A program made the translations under genes and the position numbers. The notes below the pieces were generated by a model. That model was not told the DNA's origin and made no database searches. It saw nothing but the letters and a program-made list of their open reading frames with translations. From Ardenticatenaceae bacterium (GTDB taxonomy: Bacteria; Chloroflexota; Anaerolineae; Promineifilales; Promineifilaceae), in the NCBI GenBank assembly GCA_020634215.1, contig JACKCD010000027.1:17695-81694 (forward strand): 64,000 nucleotides of DNA, written 5' to 3'. Shown piece after piece: positions 8,985 through 17,677 of this stretch (positions are counted from its first letter, which is position 1; each line of letters begins with the position of its first letter).

Positions 8985-9048
8985 TCGGTAATCAGTAATC
9001 GGTAATCGGTAGCCTAGACTGATTACCGATCACTGATTACTGATTACA
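8984..9048. repeat. Heptad hairpin repeat (GGTAATC family)
   Basis: Four to five tandem 7-base units of GGTAATC/AGTAATC, a short centre, then about four units of GATTACC/GATTACT on the same strand. The two halves are reverse complements, so they form a long imperfect hairpin. It lies exactly between two convergent genes and may also act as a bidirectional transcription stop. Confidence 0.75.
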
Positions 9049-9052
9049 CTTC

Positions 9053-10012
9053 TTACGGGGTAGGCGTTGGGGTAATGGGTTCGGGGGTGGAGCCGACAAG
9101 CTGGGGTTGAGGCAGGATGCGTTCGGCCAACACGGTGTCGAGTTCATTCCACGCCGTTTCCAGGTCGGCGGCGGCGGTGGTGGGGTCGTCGGGCAGGTTG
9201 GCAAAGGCCAGAGCCAGCCGCCCTTGCACCGCTTTGTAACTGTTGGCTACTTCCTCGCTGCTTGTGGTGACGAGCAAATCCATGGTGCGAACGGCCGTTT
9301 CCACATCATCCCCCGCCAGCCCCACATTGTTCTCCGCCAGCCGCAGCCGCGCCCGCGTAATCAGTTCCCATACGCGGAACAAAGCCAGCACCTCACGTAG
9401 CTCCTGCGTCCGGGCATCATCTGCCGCCGCTTGCTGCAAATCGGTGACAGAGGTGTCGAGAACGGCCGTTTGTTCTTGCAACTCCGTCACCGCCCCGTCA
9501 ATTCGGTCAACCGTTCCCCCCAGCGCGTCCACTTCGCCGCCCGTGCGGTTCAAATCTGCTTGCAGCGATGTGATAGCCTCTCCCAGCGAGGCGATGTCGT
9601 CGAGTGCCGTTTCGCCGCTGCTGTTGGCAACGGCAAGCTGGCTGTTTAGCGCATCCAGCAGTTCGCCTTGGCGCGAAACAGATTCAGAAAGGGTGTCGGT
9701 AACGGCCGTTTGTTCCCGTGCCAATGCCGCCAAATCCCGTTCCGCCCCATCCAACTGCGCCTGCCGCGTCATCTGTGCTGTTTCCAGCCCGTCAATTTGC
9801 GCCGCCAGCGAACCTATTTCCCGCGAATTGGCCTCAATTCGCACCGCTGTGCTGTTGAATGAACGCTGCAATTCCTGATAGGCAAAAAAGCCAAGCAGTG
9901 GCAGCCCCACCAAAAAAGCAATCAAAATCAGCGTAATGATCGTCGTGCGGAAAACCCAGTACAGGCTGCGCCCCAAACGCTGGCCGAAACCGGGTTGTGG
10001 TTCTGAACTCAT
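9053..10012 (-). CDS. Coiled-coil membrane protein with Pro/Thr tail
   Basis: About 319 residues, function unknown. One helix (about residues 25-50) follows a short cytoplasmic N-terminus. Residues 55-190 form a long coiled coil rich in Leu/Ala/Gln/Asp repeats; a helical domain follows (ELREVLALFRVWELITRARL) and the tail is PEPITPTPTP. The ATG at 10012 is chosen because GAGGAG is eight bases upstream; the TTG at 10018 would be too close. A similar single-helix coiled-coil protein with an HhH domain lies next to it on the same strand, so they may form one envelope structure. Confidence 0.65.
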   Translation of the reverse strand: MSSEPQPGFGQRLGRSLYWVFRTTIITLILIAFLVGLPLLGFFAYQELQRSFNSTAVRIEANSREIGSLAAQIDGLETAQMTRQAQLDGAERDLAALAREQTAVTDTLSESVSRQGELLDALNSQLAVANSSGETALDDIASLGEAITSLQADLNRTGGEVDALGGTVDRIDGAVTELQEQTAVLDTSVTDLQQAAADDARTQELREVLALFRVWELITRARLRLAENNVGLAGDDVETAVRTMDLLVTTSSEEVANSYKAVQGRLALAFANLPDDPTTAAADLETAWNELDTVLAERILPQPQLVGSTPEPITPTPTP

Positions 10013-10033
10013 GAGCAAAACTCCTCAAGAAAT

Positions 10034-10089
10034 AGGACGCAGATTGACCTGATTTTCCTGATCAGGAAGATCAGGCCAATCTGCGTCCC
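10034..10089. repeat. Hairpin repeat of the GGACGCAGATT family, copy 1
   Basis: GGACGCAGATTG and its reverse complement flank a central palindrome around CCTGATCAGG, giving a hairpin almost the length of the element. A related, more degenerate copy lies at 62311-62376 in the aspS leader. The element separates two co-directional coiled-coil genes. Confidence 0.7.
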
Positions 10090-10137
10090 ATTTTCATTCT
10101 TCATGGTGGGCACTCGTTTATGAAACCCCCCGCTTCA

Positions 10138-11130
10138 TTATCCCGACGGGGCAAAGGCGGTGGCTGTGGGGCGGGGTGTGCGGGTGGCGGGCAGGGCGGT
10201 GGTGGGCGTGGGGGCTGGGGTGGGTGTGTCGCTGGTGGGAACGGCCGTTGGTGTGGCAACTTCCTCGGTTGGCACATCCAGCGTCAGCAGTAATTCCCGC
10301 AGCCGCGTGAGAAAGGTGTTGAACGTTTCTGCCGCCACCGTAATCGCATCAATTTCCTGGTCTAACTGTGTCGTTGTTTCCGACAGGTTGGTGATGTCGG
10401 CCTGGGTTGTGGCTACTATGTGTGCCACGGTTGCCAAATCGGCCTGGGCAGTGGCAATGTCGCCGCTGCTTTGCTGCTGTTGCAGCACCAAATCGCCGCT
10501 GCGGGTAGCAAGGATGCTGACGGCGTTGCCGAGTTGCGCCACTTGCGCGGCCAAATCCCCTTGTGCCGCCTGCGCCCCGGCCAGTTCCTGCTGAATTTGG
10601 GCATCGGTGCGGCTGAAGGCGAGTGAACCATCGTTAATGGCGGCCAAAATGCCCAGCGTTACCCCCACGCCGATGAGTGCCCCCAAAACGACGGCCAGAG
10701 CCGCAAACAGGCAGCCGCGCCTCCGAGAGATGCCGGGAGTAGGCAGAGGGGGCATCATTTCCAGGCGCGGCGGTGGGGGTACAACGGGAGGATTGGTTAA
10801 CGGCCGTTCTTCTTCCTCTTTTACTGTTTCCACCACCGCTTCCTCTTGCTCAACCGCTGTCGGTTCTGGAATGGAAACAACGATGCCATTGGCTTCGCCT
10901 TCTGGCTGAGGTTCGTCTAGGCTGCCAACGGTAATCTGGTTGGCAAACTCTTGCACCATCCGTTCGCTGATGCCGGAAACGGCCGTTAACCCCATAACTT
11001 CTCGAAACGGCTCGACTGTTTCCCGATGCGCCACAATTCGCGCCGCTAAATGTTCACCAATTCCCGGCAGCCGCGCCAGCACCTCGGCTTGCGCCAAATT
11101 AATGTTGATCAGCGTCTGTTCCTCAGCCAT
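10138..11130 (-). CDS. Helix-hairpin-helix, single-helix, coiled-coil protein
   Basis: 330 residues. Residues 8-70 form a ComEA/PilK-like HhH repeat (INLAQAEVLARLPGIGEHLAARI and VSGISERMVQEFA), usually non-specific DNA binding. An acidic and Pro-rich linker follows, then one membrane helix (about 143-165), a Gln/Ala-rich coiled coil (about 175-265) and a Thr/Pro tail. With the HhH part before the helix and no signal peptide, the HhH side is probably cytoplasmic and the coiled coil outside. That is opposite to ComEA, so a DNA-uptake role is doubtful. Shares its architecture with the neighbour at 9053-10012. Confidence 0.65.
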   Translation of the reverse strand: MAEEQTLININLAQAEVLARLPGIGEHLAARIVAHRETVEPFREVMGLTAVSGISERMVQEFANQITVGSLDEPQPEGEANGIVVSIPEPTAVEQEEAVVETVKEEEERPLTNPPVVPPPPRLEMMPPLPTPGISRRRGCLFAALAVVLGALIGVGVTLGILAAINDGSLAFSRTDAQIQQELAGAQAAQGDLAAQVAQLGNAVSILATRSGDLVLQQQQSSGDIATAQADLATVAHIVATTQADITNLSETTTQLDQEIDAITVAAETFNTFLTRLRELLLTLDVPTEEVATPTAVPTSDTPTPAPTPTTALPATRTPRPTATAFAPSG

Positions 11131-11209
11131 AGCGTATACCTATCGTCGCTGGTTCCTCATCATCAATGGTTTATGCTTATTGTAGCTTACATCGTTGTGG
11201 TAGAAACAG

Positions 11210-11803
11210 CTACTTTGCCAAATAACCATCTGCCACCGCTTGTTCCAGCGTCATTTTGGCGATTTCCCACAGCGTTTCTGACCCCTCCCGCATATATTCT
11301 ACGCGGGATACCACGGTGTCAAAGGTTAAATTGTGTTTGTGCCACGACGATTCCTCGCGGTTGACGTAGTTAAGCAGGGTGGGGGCTACGCGGTCAACGG
11401 CAGCGGCAAATTTGGCATCAGCCGTCTCGCGGGCTTCAAACTCTTCCCATAGGCCACGAAGCTCGGTTTGCTGGTCGGCCGGCAGCAGCCCAAAAAGGCG
11501 GTTGGCCGCTTTTTGCTCACGGGCGGCCTTGGTGCCGTTGCCGTTGGTATCAAAAAAGAAGGTGTCGCCCGCGTCAATTTCCACAATGTCGTGGACAAGC
11601 ACCATTTTAAGAACGCGAAACAGGTCTATTGGCTCGTTGGCATATTCGTGCAGTACCAGTGCCAGCATAGCGAGGTGCCAACTGTGTTCGGCGCTGTTTT
11701 CATAGCGCTCGTTGGTGGTGATGCGGGTTTGGCGCAAAATGGTTTTGAGTTTGTCAATTTCGAGGATGAACTGGATTTGTTGGGTTAAACGGCCGTTAAT
11801 CAT
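11210..11803 (-). CDS. HD-domain hydrolase (YfbR / HDDC2-like nucleotidase)
   Basis: 197 residues. Metal-binding HD signature: His in SAEHSWHLAM, His-Asp in VLVHDIVEIDAGD, and a late Asp in AAVDRVAP. This matches the HD_3 group of 5'-deoxynucleotidases (YfbR, HDDC2) that dephosphorylate dNMPs. Cytoplasmic, no extra domains. Codons 3-5 (Asn-Gly-Arg) are supplied by an AACGGCCGTT palindrome right after the ATG. Monocistronic, between the HhH gene and rpsU. Confidence 0.85.
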   Translation of the reverse strand: MINGRLTQQIQFILEIDKLKTILRQTRITTNERYENSAEHSWHLAMLALVLHEYANEPIDLFRVLKMVLVHDIVEIDAGDTFFFDTNGNGTKAAREQKAANRLFGLLPADQQTELRGLWEEFEARETADAKFAAAVDRVAPTLLNYVNREESSWHKHNLTFDTVVSRVEYMREGSETLWEIAKMTLEQAVADGYLAK

Positions 11804-11822
11804 ATCTAAAAAAGTGCGTAGC

Positions 11823-11840
11823 CGAGGAATCCATTCCTCG
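11823..11840 (+). repeat. Small perfect hairpin CGAGGAAT-CC-ATTCCTCG
   Basis: An 8-bp stem with a two-base centre is followed on the plus strand by CTTTTT, so it could terminate plus-strand transcription, yet no plus-strand gene lies upstream. It sits between the HD gene start and the rpsU terminator. Function unknown; possibly another dispersed palindrome. Confidence 0.35.
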
Positions 11841-11875
11841 CTTTTTGCATCCCAAGATGACTACGTGTTGTTCAA

Positions 11876-11912
11876 TAAAAAAGAAACCCCTTGACCAGAG
11901 ATGATCAAGGGG
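11876..11912 (-). terminator. Intrinsic terminator of rpsU
   Basis: On the minus strand a stem CCCCTTGA / TCAAGGGG with a ten-base loop is followed by TTTCTTTTTT, 25 bases after the rpsU stop. Classic rho-independent form. Confidence 0.85.
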
Positions 11913-11936
11913 GGCCGACTAGATAATGGAAGGCGC

Positions 11937-12158
11937 TCATTGCGGAGCCACTTTCTTCTTATCGCCACGTGCTTTTTTCTTTAAGCGACGGATGGCCTTT
12001 TTCTTTTCAATCCGATCGAGTTCGCTTTTGGAAACAAACCAGCGCTTGCGCCGAACATCAGATAAAACCTTGCTCTTCATCACCGCTTTTTTGAAGCGGC
12101 GCAGCAGTTGCTCCGGTGTTTCGCTATCGCGTGCTACAACTTTAGGCAGAGTACTCAC
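11937..12158 (-). CDS. rpsU: 30S ribosomal protein S21
   Basis: 73 residues, basic. It helps base pairing between mRNA and the 3' end of 16S rRNA. Conserved S21 features: ETPEQLLRRFKKAVMKS near the start, RRKRWFVSKSE, then an Arg/Lys-rich tail. The ribosome-binding site AAGGAGGTGA is an almost complete anti-SD match, as expected for a highly expressed ribosomal gene. Transcribed alone, closed by a strong terminator. Confidence 0.95.
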   Translation of the reverse strand: MSTLPKVVARDSETPEQLLRRFKKAVMKSKVLSDVRRKRWFVSKSELDRIEKKKAIRRLKKKARGDKKKVAPQ

Positions 12159-12290
12159 CTCCTTCTTGGTAAAAATTCAACAATCGTCAATTCTAACGGC
12201 TTTTGGTGACTTTTGCCAGACGAATTTGCGGTGCTTCTGGTTTAGGTTACGCAAAATTCACGATTAGGTCGTGGGTTGTATCCCTCCCTA

Positions 12291-12299
12291 TGCTATAAT
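12291..12299 (+). promoter_or_regulatory. Extended -10 promoter before the sensor kinase gene
   Basis: TGCTATAAT is a perfect extended -10 element (TGnTATAAT) with no good -35, 172 bases upstream of the kinase start. The rest of the 313-base gap between rpsU and this gene shows no other structure I can support. Confidence 0.5.
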
Positions 12300-12471
12300 T
12301 TCGTGGGAAGTATTCTGTTTAATATCCGCATTGGCTGTTCCTTGTTTAATATGGGATGTAATGAGCAAACCCTATGATTTATGTGGTTAGATTGGTAAAA
12401 AATGGGCTTGATTCTGCTTGGTTACAGGGCGGCATCTGCATGACACCCAATGCGTTATACGAGATGTATCT

Positions 12472-14610
12472 ATGAGTGGCGAATTCATTCTGGTTATTGA
12501 TGATAGTAAGGAAATTATTACCCATTTGACGGAGCGCGTGCTGCCGACATTTGGTTATAAGACGTTGGCAACCAATAACGGCCGTTCTGGTCTGCAAATG
12601 ATCCGCAAGCACAAACCCGATCTCATCATGTTGGACTACAACCTGCCTGAGATGACCGGTATAGACGTGCTGCAAGAGATGGCGCAGGAATCCATTAGCA
12701 TCCCCGTTATTCTCATGACTGGCTATGGCTCTGAACTGGCTGCCATCGAAGCCTTCCGCCTGGGCATCAAAGATTACCTCATTAAGCCCTTCACCGTGGA
12801 TGAAGTAGTTGAAACCATTGAACATGCCTTGTCAGAAAAGCGACTGTTGCAAGGGCAGGAGGAAATGGCCGAGCAGTTGCGCCGCCTTAAAATGGAAATG
12901 AGCCGCCAAACACAGCAGATGAAAACGCTGTTTCGCATAGGCAAGGCCATCACATCTTTGCTTAGTGTTGACCAAGTGCTGGAGCGCGTTTTGGAAGCCG
13001 CCACTTTTTTGACCAACGCCGAAGAGAGTGCTATTTGGCTGCCAGACAAAATGGGCAACCGAATGCAGTTTTATGGTGGAGCCAAGGGAAGCAGCAACAA
13101 GGCAACCAAAACATTGCCTGCTCACCATTCCCAATTGCGCCAGGTTTTGCAAAGTGGGCAATCTTTGCGCGAATCTTTATTTACCGGCAGCGGCATCGAA
13201 GTGGCTGAAGGATATTTTGCCCGTGCCGTGGTGCATGTGCCGCTTAAGCTGCGTGGCGACACCATTGGCATTTTGACGGTCAGCAACCAGCTTGCCCCCC
13301 GTTCATTTAGTAAACGGGATGAATTTTTACTCTCTTTTTTGGCCGATTACGCGGCCATTGCTCTGGAAAATGCTCAAGTGTATCAGGAGACAGACCAGGC
13401 ATTGGCGCGGCGGCTGGAAGAATTAAATACGCTGATTGAGATTACCCGCACTGTGACCTCATCGTTGGATATGAACGAGGTTGTCAATTTGGCAATCAAA
13501 CAGGTTCATAAAAGCTGGCAAATTGAGGCCGCTTCGGTTTGGCTGTTGGATGAGGCTAAACAAACGCTGCGCGTTTTGACCAATGTGGGTACGCCGCCAG
13601 AGAAACTGGCGCGACTGCAAATACCCGTGGGTGAGGGTTTTGTGGGACATGTTGCCGAAACGGCGCGGGTGGTTTACACCAACGATGTCGCTTCACACGC
13701 GCTGCATTATCGTAAAGCTGATGTACAAACTGGCTTTTTGACTCGCTCTATTTTGTGCGTGCCGCTGGTGTTTCGCGGCAGTGTCATTGGGGTGCTGCAA
13801 CTGTTGAACAAGCGGGACGGAGATTTTGATGAGGCTGATGCGGATAAGGCACTGGCGATTGCCTCCGCTGTAGCGATTGCGCTGACAAATGCCGTGCTAT
13901 ATGAAGAAGCCGAGGCAACCAAGCGGTATAAAGATGATTTTGTGGCAACCATTTCCCACGATATGCGGTCACCGCTGGCAACAATTAGTGGTTTTGTAGC
14001 AGAGTTGCCTTTGGCGGGTGAACTGAATGAAGCGCAGCAGGTGCATGTGCAGCATATTGACCGGGCGGTTAGTCACATGATGGATTTGGTCAACGGTCTG
14101 CTGGATTTAGCGAAGGTAAGTGACCCGCAGGAGCGTTCGTTGCGCCCGCTGGATGTGGCAGAGCTGGTGCAAGGTGTAGTGCAGGAATTTCAGGGGCAGG
14201 CATGGGGGCGCAGGATTACGCTGTCGTTGGAGACGTTACCGTCGCTGCCGTTGGTGGAAGCAGATGCGGTGCAACTGCGGAGTGCAATTGGTAATTTGAT
14301 TGATAATGCGATTAAATATTCGTATGAGAACCAAGCTGTTGAGGTTGCGGTTACGTCGGACGGCCGAAATGTGTTGGTGCAGGTGGCTGACCAAGGGGTT
14401 GGGATTACCGAGAAAGAGATGCCCCACATTTTTGAAAAATTTTACCGGGGCAAGCTGGTTAACGGCCGTGGTGGTGCGGGTCTGGGGCTGGCGCTGGTGC
14501 GTTCAATTGCCGTGGCTCATGGTGGCAGCGTGTGGGCTGAAAGCCGGGGCGAGGCGGGCACCGTTTTTACGCTGCGTTTGCCTGCGATGGTTCCAGAAGC
14601 GATTGCCTAG
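12472..14610 (+). CDS. Hybrid sensor: receiver-GAF-GAF-histidine kinase
   Basis: 712 residues. Order: an N-terminal receiver domain (about 1-120: VIDDSKE, phospho-acceptor Asp in LIMLDYNLPEMTG, Lys in YLIKPFT); a short coiled coil; two GAF domains (about 145-305 and 320-475); a HisKA helix with the phosphorylated His in ATISHDMRSPLATI; a HATPase_c domain with N-box NLIDNAIKYS, DQGVGI, and GAGLGLALV. A receiver placed before the sensor domains suggests it is controlled by another kinase. No transmembrane helix. The ATG at 12472 starts MSGEFILVIDD; the TTG 54 bases upstream adds no recognisable domain. A lipoprotein hydrolase gene follows after 22 bases. Confidence 0.9.
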   Translation: MSGEFILVIDDSKEIITHLTERVLPTFGYKTLATNNGRSGLQMIRKHKPDLIMLDYNLPEMTGIDVLQEMAQESISIPVILMTGYGSELAAIEAFRLGIKDYLIKPFTVDEVVETIEHALSEKRLLQGQEEMAEQLRRLKMEMSRQTQQMKTLFRIGKAITSLLSVDQVLERVLEAATFLTNAEESAIWLPDKMGNRMQFYGGAKGSSNKATKTLPAHHSQLRQVLQSGQSLRESLFTGSGIEVAEGYFARAVVHVPLKLRGDTIGILTVSNQLAPRSFSKRDEFLLSFLADYAAIALENAQVYQETDQALARRLEELNTLIEITRTVTSSLDMNEVVNLAIKQVHKSWQIEAASVWLLDEAKQTLRVLTNVGTPPEKLARLQIPVGEGFVGHVAETARVVYTNDVASHALHYRKADVQTGFLTRSILCVPLVFRGSVIGVLQLLNKRDGDFDEADADKALAIASAVAIALTNAVLYEEAEATKRYKDDFVATISHDMRSPLATISGFVAELPLAGELNEAQQVHVQHIDRAVSHMMDLVNGLLDLAKVSDPQERSLRPLDVAELVQGVVQEFQGQAWGRRITLSLETLPSLPLVEADAVQLRSAIGNLIDNAIKYSYENQAVEVAVTSDGRNVLVQVADQGVGITEKEMPHIFEKFYRGKLVNGRGGAGLGLALVRSIAVAHGGSVWAESRGEAGTVFTLRLPAMVPEAIA

Positions 14611-14632
14611 CCATGTTGCGAACCAACAACTG

Positions 14633-15742
14633 ATGCTTGATGGGCAAACCGTGGCTCTGTGGGGCTGCGGTTTGTTGTTTTTACTGGCAGGGTGTGGGCA
14701 GGGGCGTGGGGTGGCGGTGCCACCAACGACGCTGCCGATTGTGCCGCCAACGGCCGTTTTTTCCACCCTTCCTACTGCTACTATAACGGTCGTTTCTCCC
14801 ACCGCCACCCCTACCGCTACCGCTACTGCCATCGCCTCCGCGACAAGTACGCCACTCCCTACGGCTACGGTTACTCCCGACCCCTACCAACCTTACACCA
14901 TTGACGCGCTAGTTGCCCGCAGCTATGGTGGCGGCGAACTGGAGATCGTCGAGACGCTGGAGGAAACAGAGACATTTACCCGCTATCTCATTCGTTATCC
15001 CAGCGACGGGCTGACGATCTATGGTTTTATGAACGTGCCGCACGAGGGGGTGAAATTTCCCCTGGTGGTACTGCTGCATGGCTATATTGATCCGGTCGTT
15101 TACCAAACGGTAGACTATACTCGCCGCTATGCTGACGCTTTGGCCGACGCAGGCTTTTTTGTCATTCATCCCAATTTACGTGGCTTCCCGCCGTCGGACA
15201 GCGGAGATGACCGCTTTCGCGTGGGGCTGGCGGTGGATGTGCTGAATTTGCTGGCGATTGTGCAAACGCAAAGCCAGGACCCAGCGGGTACGCTGCGCCG
15301 GGTGGATGCCGACAACATTTACATGTGGGGTCACAGTATGGGGGGTGGAGTGGCGCTGCGGGTGGCGGTGGTGAACCCAGCCGATTATTTGCGCGGGGTG
15401 GTGCTGTATGGGGCGATGAGCGGCGACGAGCGGTGGAATTATGAGCGGATTCAGGTGTGGAGCGAGGGGCAGAATGGGGCGTTTGAGCTGGCGGCGGGGG
15501 AGGAGGCATTAACGGCCGTTTCTCCCATCAACCACCTTGATCGCCTGCAAGCCCCGATCAGCATTCATCACAGTGATGCCGATGACGTGGTGCCTTATGG
15601 GTGGTCGGTGGATTTGTGCGAGCGGCTGGCGGCACTGGCACATCCAGTAGATTGCTACACCTACCATGCCCAGCCCCACACCTTTAATGGGGAGCAGGAT
15701 CGGCTGTTTATGGAGCGGGTGGGGCGATTTTTTGGAGATTAG
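14633..15742 (+). CDS. Lipoprotein alpha/beta hydrolase (prolyl-oligopeptidase-like)
   Basis: 369 residues. Lipobox LLFLLAGC (Cys about residue 21) predicts a lipid-anchored exported protein, then a Thr/Pro linker. The hydrolase domain has VVLLHGY, the nucleophile in GHSMGGG, an Asp in HHSDADDVV and a His in QPHTFNG. It is closest in style to the S9/dienelactone-hydrolase group; peptidase or esterase activity cannot be told from sequence. The longer frame to 14300 overlaps the kinase gene in another frame and is rejected. The last codons (Gly-Asp-stop) lie inside the heptad hairpin shared with the convergent gene. Confidence 0.8.
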   Translation: MLDGQTVALWGCGLLFLLAGCGQGRGVAVPPTTLPIVPPTAVFSTLPTATITVVSPTATPTATATAIASATSTPLPTATVTPDPYQPYTIDALVARSYGGGELEIVETLEETETFTRYLIRYPSDGLTIYGFMNVPHEGVKFPLVVLLHGYIDPVVYQTVDYTRRYADALADAGFFVIHPNLRGFPPSDSGDDRFRVGLAVDVLNLLAIVQTQSQDPAGTLRRVDADNIYMWGHSMGGGVALRVAVVNPADYLRGVVLYGAMSGDERWNYERIQVWSEGQNGAFELAAGEEALTAVSPINHLDRLQAPISIHHSDADDVVPYGWSVDLCERLAALAHPVDCYTYHAQPHTFNGEQDRLFMERVGRFFGD

Positions 15743-15793
15743 AGATTGGAGATGAGAAGCCTCGTCAATCTCCAATCTCTAATCTCCAATCCC
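15735..15793. repeat. Heptad hairpin repeat (GATTGGA family) at a convergent gene end
   Basis: Units of GATTGGA/GATTAGA, then a short centre, then inverted units CAATCTC/TAATCTC/CAATCCC. Both flanking genes end inside it: each finishes with codons for Gly-Asp followed by TAG. Confidence 0.8.
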
Positions 15794-17074
15794 CACCAAG
15801 GCTTGTTCAGCCAATGCATAACCGGGGCGAAGCTGGGTGGCGCGTTTAAAGGCCAGGGTGGCTGCATCGGTTTGGCCGAGGGCGCGGAGGGCAAGACCCT
15901 GATAATAGTAGGTTTCTTCGACGTTACGGCCGCCCTGGCTGATCAGGGTAGCTTCGGCCAGGGTTAACACGTCGTCATAACGGCCGTTTGCCAAATATGC
16001 CTCATACGGTTGGAACTGATACCACAACATGCGCGGCGGCAGCCCAAGTAGCCGGGCCTGGTCAAAGGCGGCAGCGGCTTCTTGCCACAGGGCTGCATCA
16101 TTGCTTTGCGCGGCCAACTGCGCCAAACTGCTGCCCCGGTTGAACCAGGCAAATGGGTTGCTTGGTTTCGTCTTAATATCGGTTTGGGCGCGGTCGGCGG
16201 CGTGCTGCCAGTTATCTGCGGGGCCAAGGATATGGGAAACTGCTGTTTCCTGTTCCGGCAAATAGACCACCAGCAGCGTGTAGTTAAAATGTTGCCAATA
16301 CGGCAGCAGGTCGGCATAAAGAAGTGGGTCGCCCGGCCCTTCCCACGGCCCTAAGAGAGTGTCGAGCGTCAAAAACGCTTGTGCCGCTTCGTCATATCCG
16401 GCCAGTGTTAGGTAATGACCAATCCACCCTTCTTCCTCGTTGTGAATTAGCCCTTTCTCAATAATAACCGGAATCCCAGCAGCGAGCAGTTCCTTGAGCT
16501 GGCGCGGCGTGCTGCCGCTGTGGGCGCGAGCGCGAAGAGTGGTTTGTTCGTTGACATAATCCACCATCTCCCACGGGGTGACATTGCGGTCTTCATAGCG
16601 AGGGCGGATGTGGGCGGCAACGGCAAACTGATCTGTTTCCTGGCCGTAATAGTTGAGGCTGATGGTGAGATTGGTGGGGCCACAGTTGTTGAATTTTTGC
16701 GGGATGATGTGGAGGTTGTCGAGGGTGATGGCATCAGGCAATGGGTCGGGTGTTGCAGTGGGGGCAGGGAATGTGGGGGTAGGTGAAACGGCCGTTTCTG
16801 CTGTGGCCGTTGTGGGAATGGTGGTAGGAAATGGGGAAAAAACGGCCGTTGGTGTCGCTGTTGCTGGTCGCACCACAGTAGGCAAGCCCGTCAGGTTAGG
16901 TGTGGGTAGTGCTGGTGGCAGTGGTGTCGTAATGGCAACCAACACCGATGGCGGTAAATAAAAGCGCCAGCGTCCCGGAATGTTTGCTATGATCTGAGGC
17001 GCAAAAAACCAGCCCGCTACATTACTTGCCAGCAGCACCGCAAGCCATAAACCAAGGCGGACCCGTCGCGTCAT
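15779..17074 (-). CDS. Secreted C39-like cysteine peptidase with TPR repeats
   Basis: About 431 residues. N-terminal signal/anchor helix (RLGLWLAVLLASNVAGWFF), Thr/Pro linker (about 60-130), then a C39-type papain-fold domain: catalytic Cys in NNCGPTNLTISLNYYG and His in GWIGHYLTLAGYD, with the Asp after about 15 residues. TPR-like helices make up the last 160 residues (NPFAWFNRGSSLAQLA, YYYQGLALRALGQTD). C39 domains cleave Gly-Gly leaders, but stand-alone surface versions like this are uncharacterised. The start at 17074 has no clear ribosome-binding site; an open extension to 17161 looks non-coding. It ends inside the GATTGGA hairpin. Confidence 0.75.
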   Translation of the reverse strand: MTRRVRLGLWLAVLLASNVAGWFFAPQIIANIPGRWRFYLPPSVLVAITTPLPPALPTPNLTGLPTVVRPATATPTAVFSPFPTTIPTTATAETAVSPTPTFPAPTATPDPLPDAITLDNLHIIPQKFNNCGPTNLTISLNYYGQETDQFAVAAHIRPRYEDRNVTPWEMVDYVNEQTTLRARAHSGSTPRQLKELLAAGIPVIIEKGLIHNEEEGWIGHYLTLAGYDEAAQAFLTLDTLLGPWEGPGDPLLYADLLPYWQHFNYTLLVVYLPEQETAVSHILGPADNWQHAADRAQTDIKTKPSNPFAWFNRGSSLAQLAAQSNDAALWQEAAAAFDQARLLGLPPRMLWYQFQPYEAYLANGRYDDVLTLAEATLISQGGRNVEETYYYQGLALRALGQTDAATLAFKRATQLRPGYALAEQALVGIGD

Positions 17075-17167
17075 GGCACAAGCATAGCGCAATTTAGAGT
17101 GGTTGAAAATGATGCGAAAAAAGGCTTGGCTCCCCCCGATCAACAGGGTAAACATCATCACAACATG

Positions 17168-17677
17168 TTATGGTTGCGGCACAACACGTGAATGCCCATT
17201 CAATGATTTGGCAGGCTGCTTTGTGCGCTTCCGCACCTCAATCAGCGATTGAATAAATTCGTTGGTTGGCAAGCCTTCCTGCCTTAAGAACTGTGGATGG
17301 TTATGTTGTTTGCGTAAAACCACCTGCGCCACAAGCTCTTGCGTATCTTTGGTTGCTGCTACGTAGCCACTCGCCTGTAGGGTATTAGTGACCAGAGTAT
17401 GGGTACGTGGATCAGCCAATAAAGTGGTAATACATTGGCGATTGCCTGGGAAAACCACCATTTGGAAACAATCTTGTTTGTAAACTTCATCCAGTGTGTG
17501 GTCTGGCTGGACGATAATGCCGTGTGTTCCGCGAATAGGGTTGCTGCTGGGGCTGATTAAATAAGCTGGTAATCCCGCATCGCGCATTCTTGCCACGGCA
17601 GATAACGCAAACTCATCATCATATCCGGCTGTTAATAAAATGGCGATGCACTGCGAACTGGCACATGATCTGAACAT
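17168..17677 (-). CDS. DJ-1/PfpI-like protein lacking the catalytic cysteine
   Basis: 169 residues. The N-terminal half follows the DJ-1/PfpI fold: AILLTAGYDDEFALSAVARM, a glutamate-turn region, ISPSSNPIRGTHG, DCFQMVVFPGN. Where active members have an Ala-Ile-Cys-Ala/His-Gly elbow there is YVAATKDTQEL, so the nucleophile is missing and glutaminase/glyoxalase activity is unlikely. It probably acts as a binding or regulatory subunit. The C-terminus is basic (RKRTKQPAKSLNGHSR). Start ATG with AAGAAGGAT upstream, preceded by a long structured leader. Confidence 0.6.
   Translation of the reverse strand: MFRSCASSQCIAILLTAGYDDEFALSAVARMRDAGLPAYLISPSSNPIRGTHGIIVQPDHTLDEVYKQDCFQMVVFPGNRQCITTLLADPRTHTLVTNTLQASGYVAATKDTQELVAQVVLRKQHNHPQFLRQEGLPTNEFIQSLIEVRKRTKQPAKSLNGHSRVVPQP

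Noticed and set aside
8984..9048. Tandem short repeats that could suggest a CRISPR array
   Set aside because: Units are 7 bases with no spacers and are followed by their inverse; no cas genes in the window.
17168..17677. Calling this an active DJ-1/PfpI glyoxalase or peptidase
   Set aside because: The nucleophile-elbow cysteine is not present in the aligned segment.
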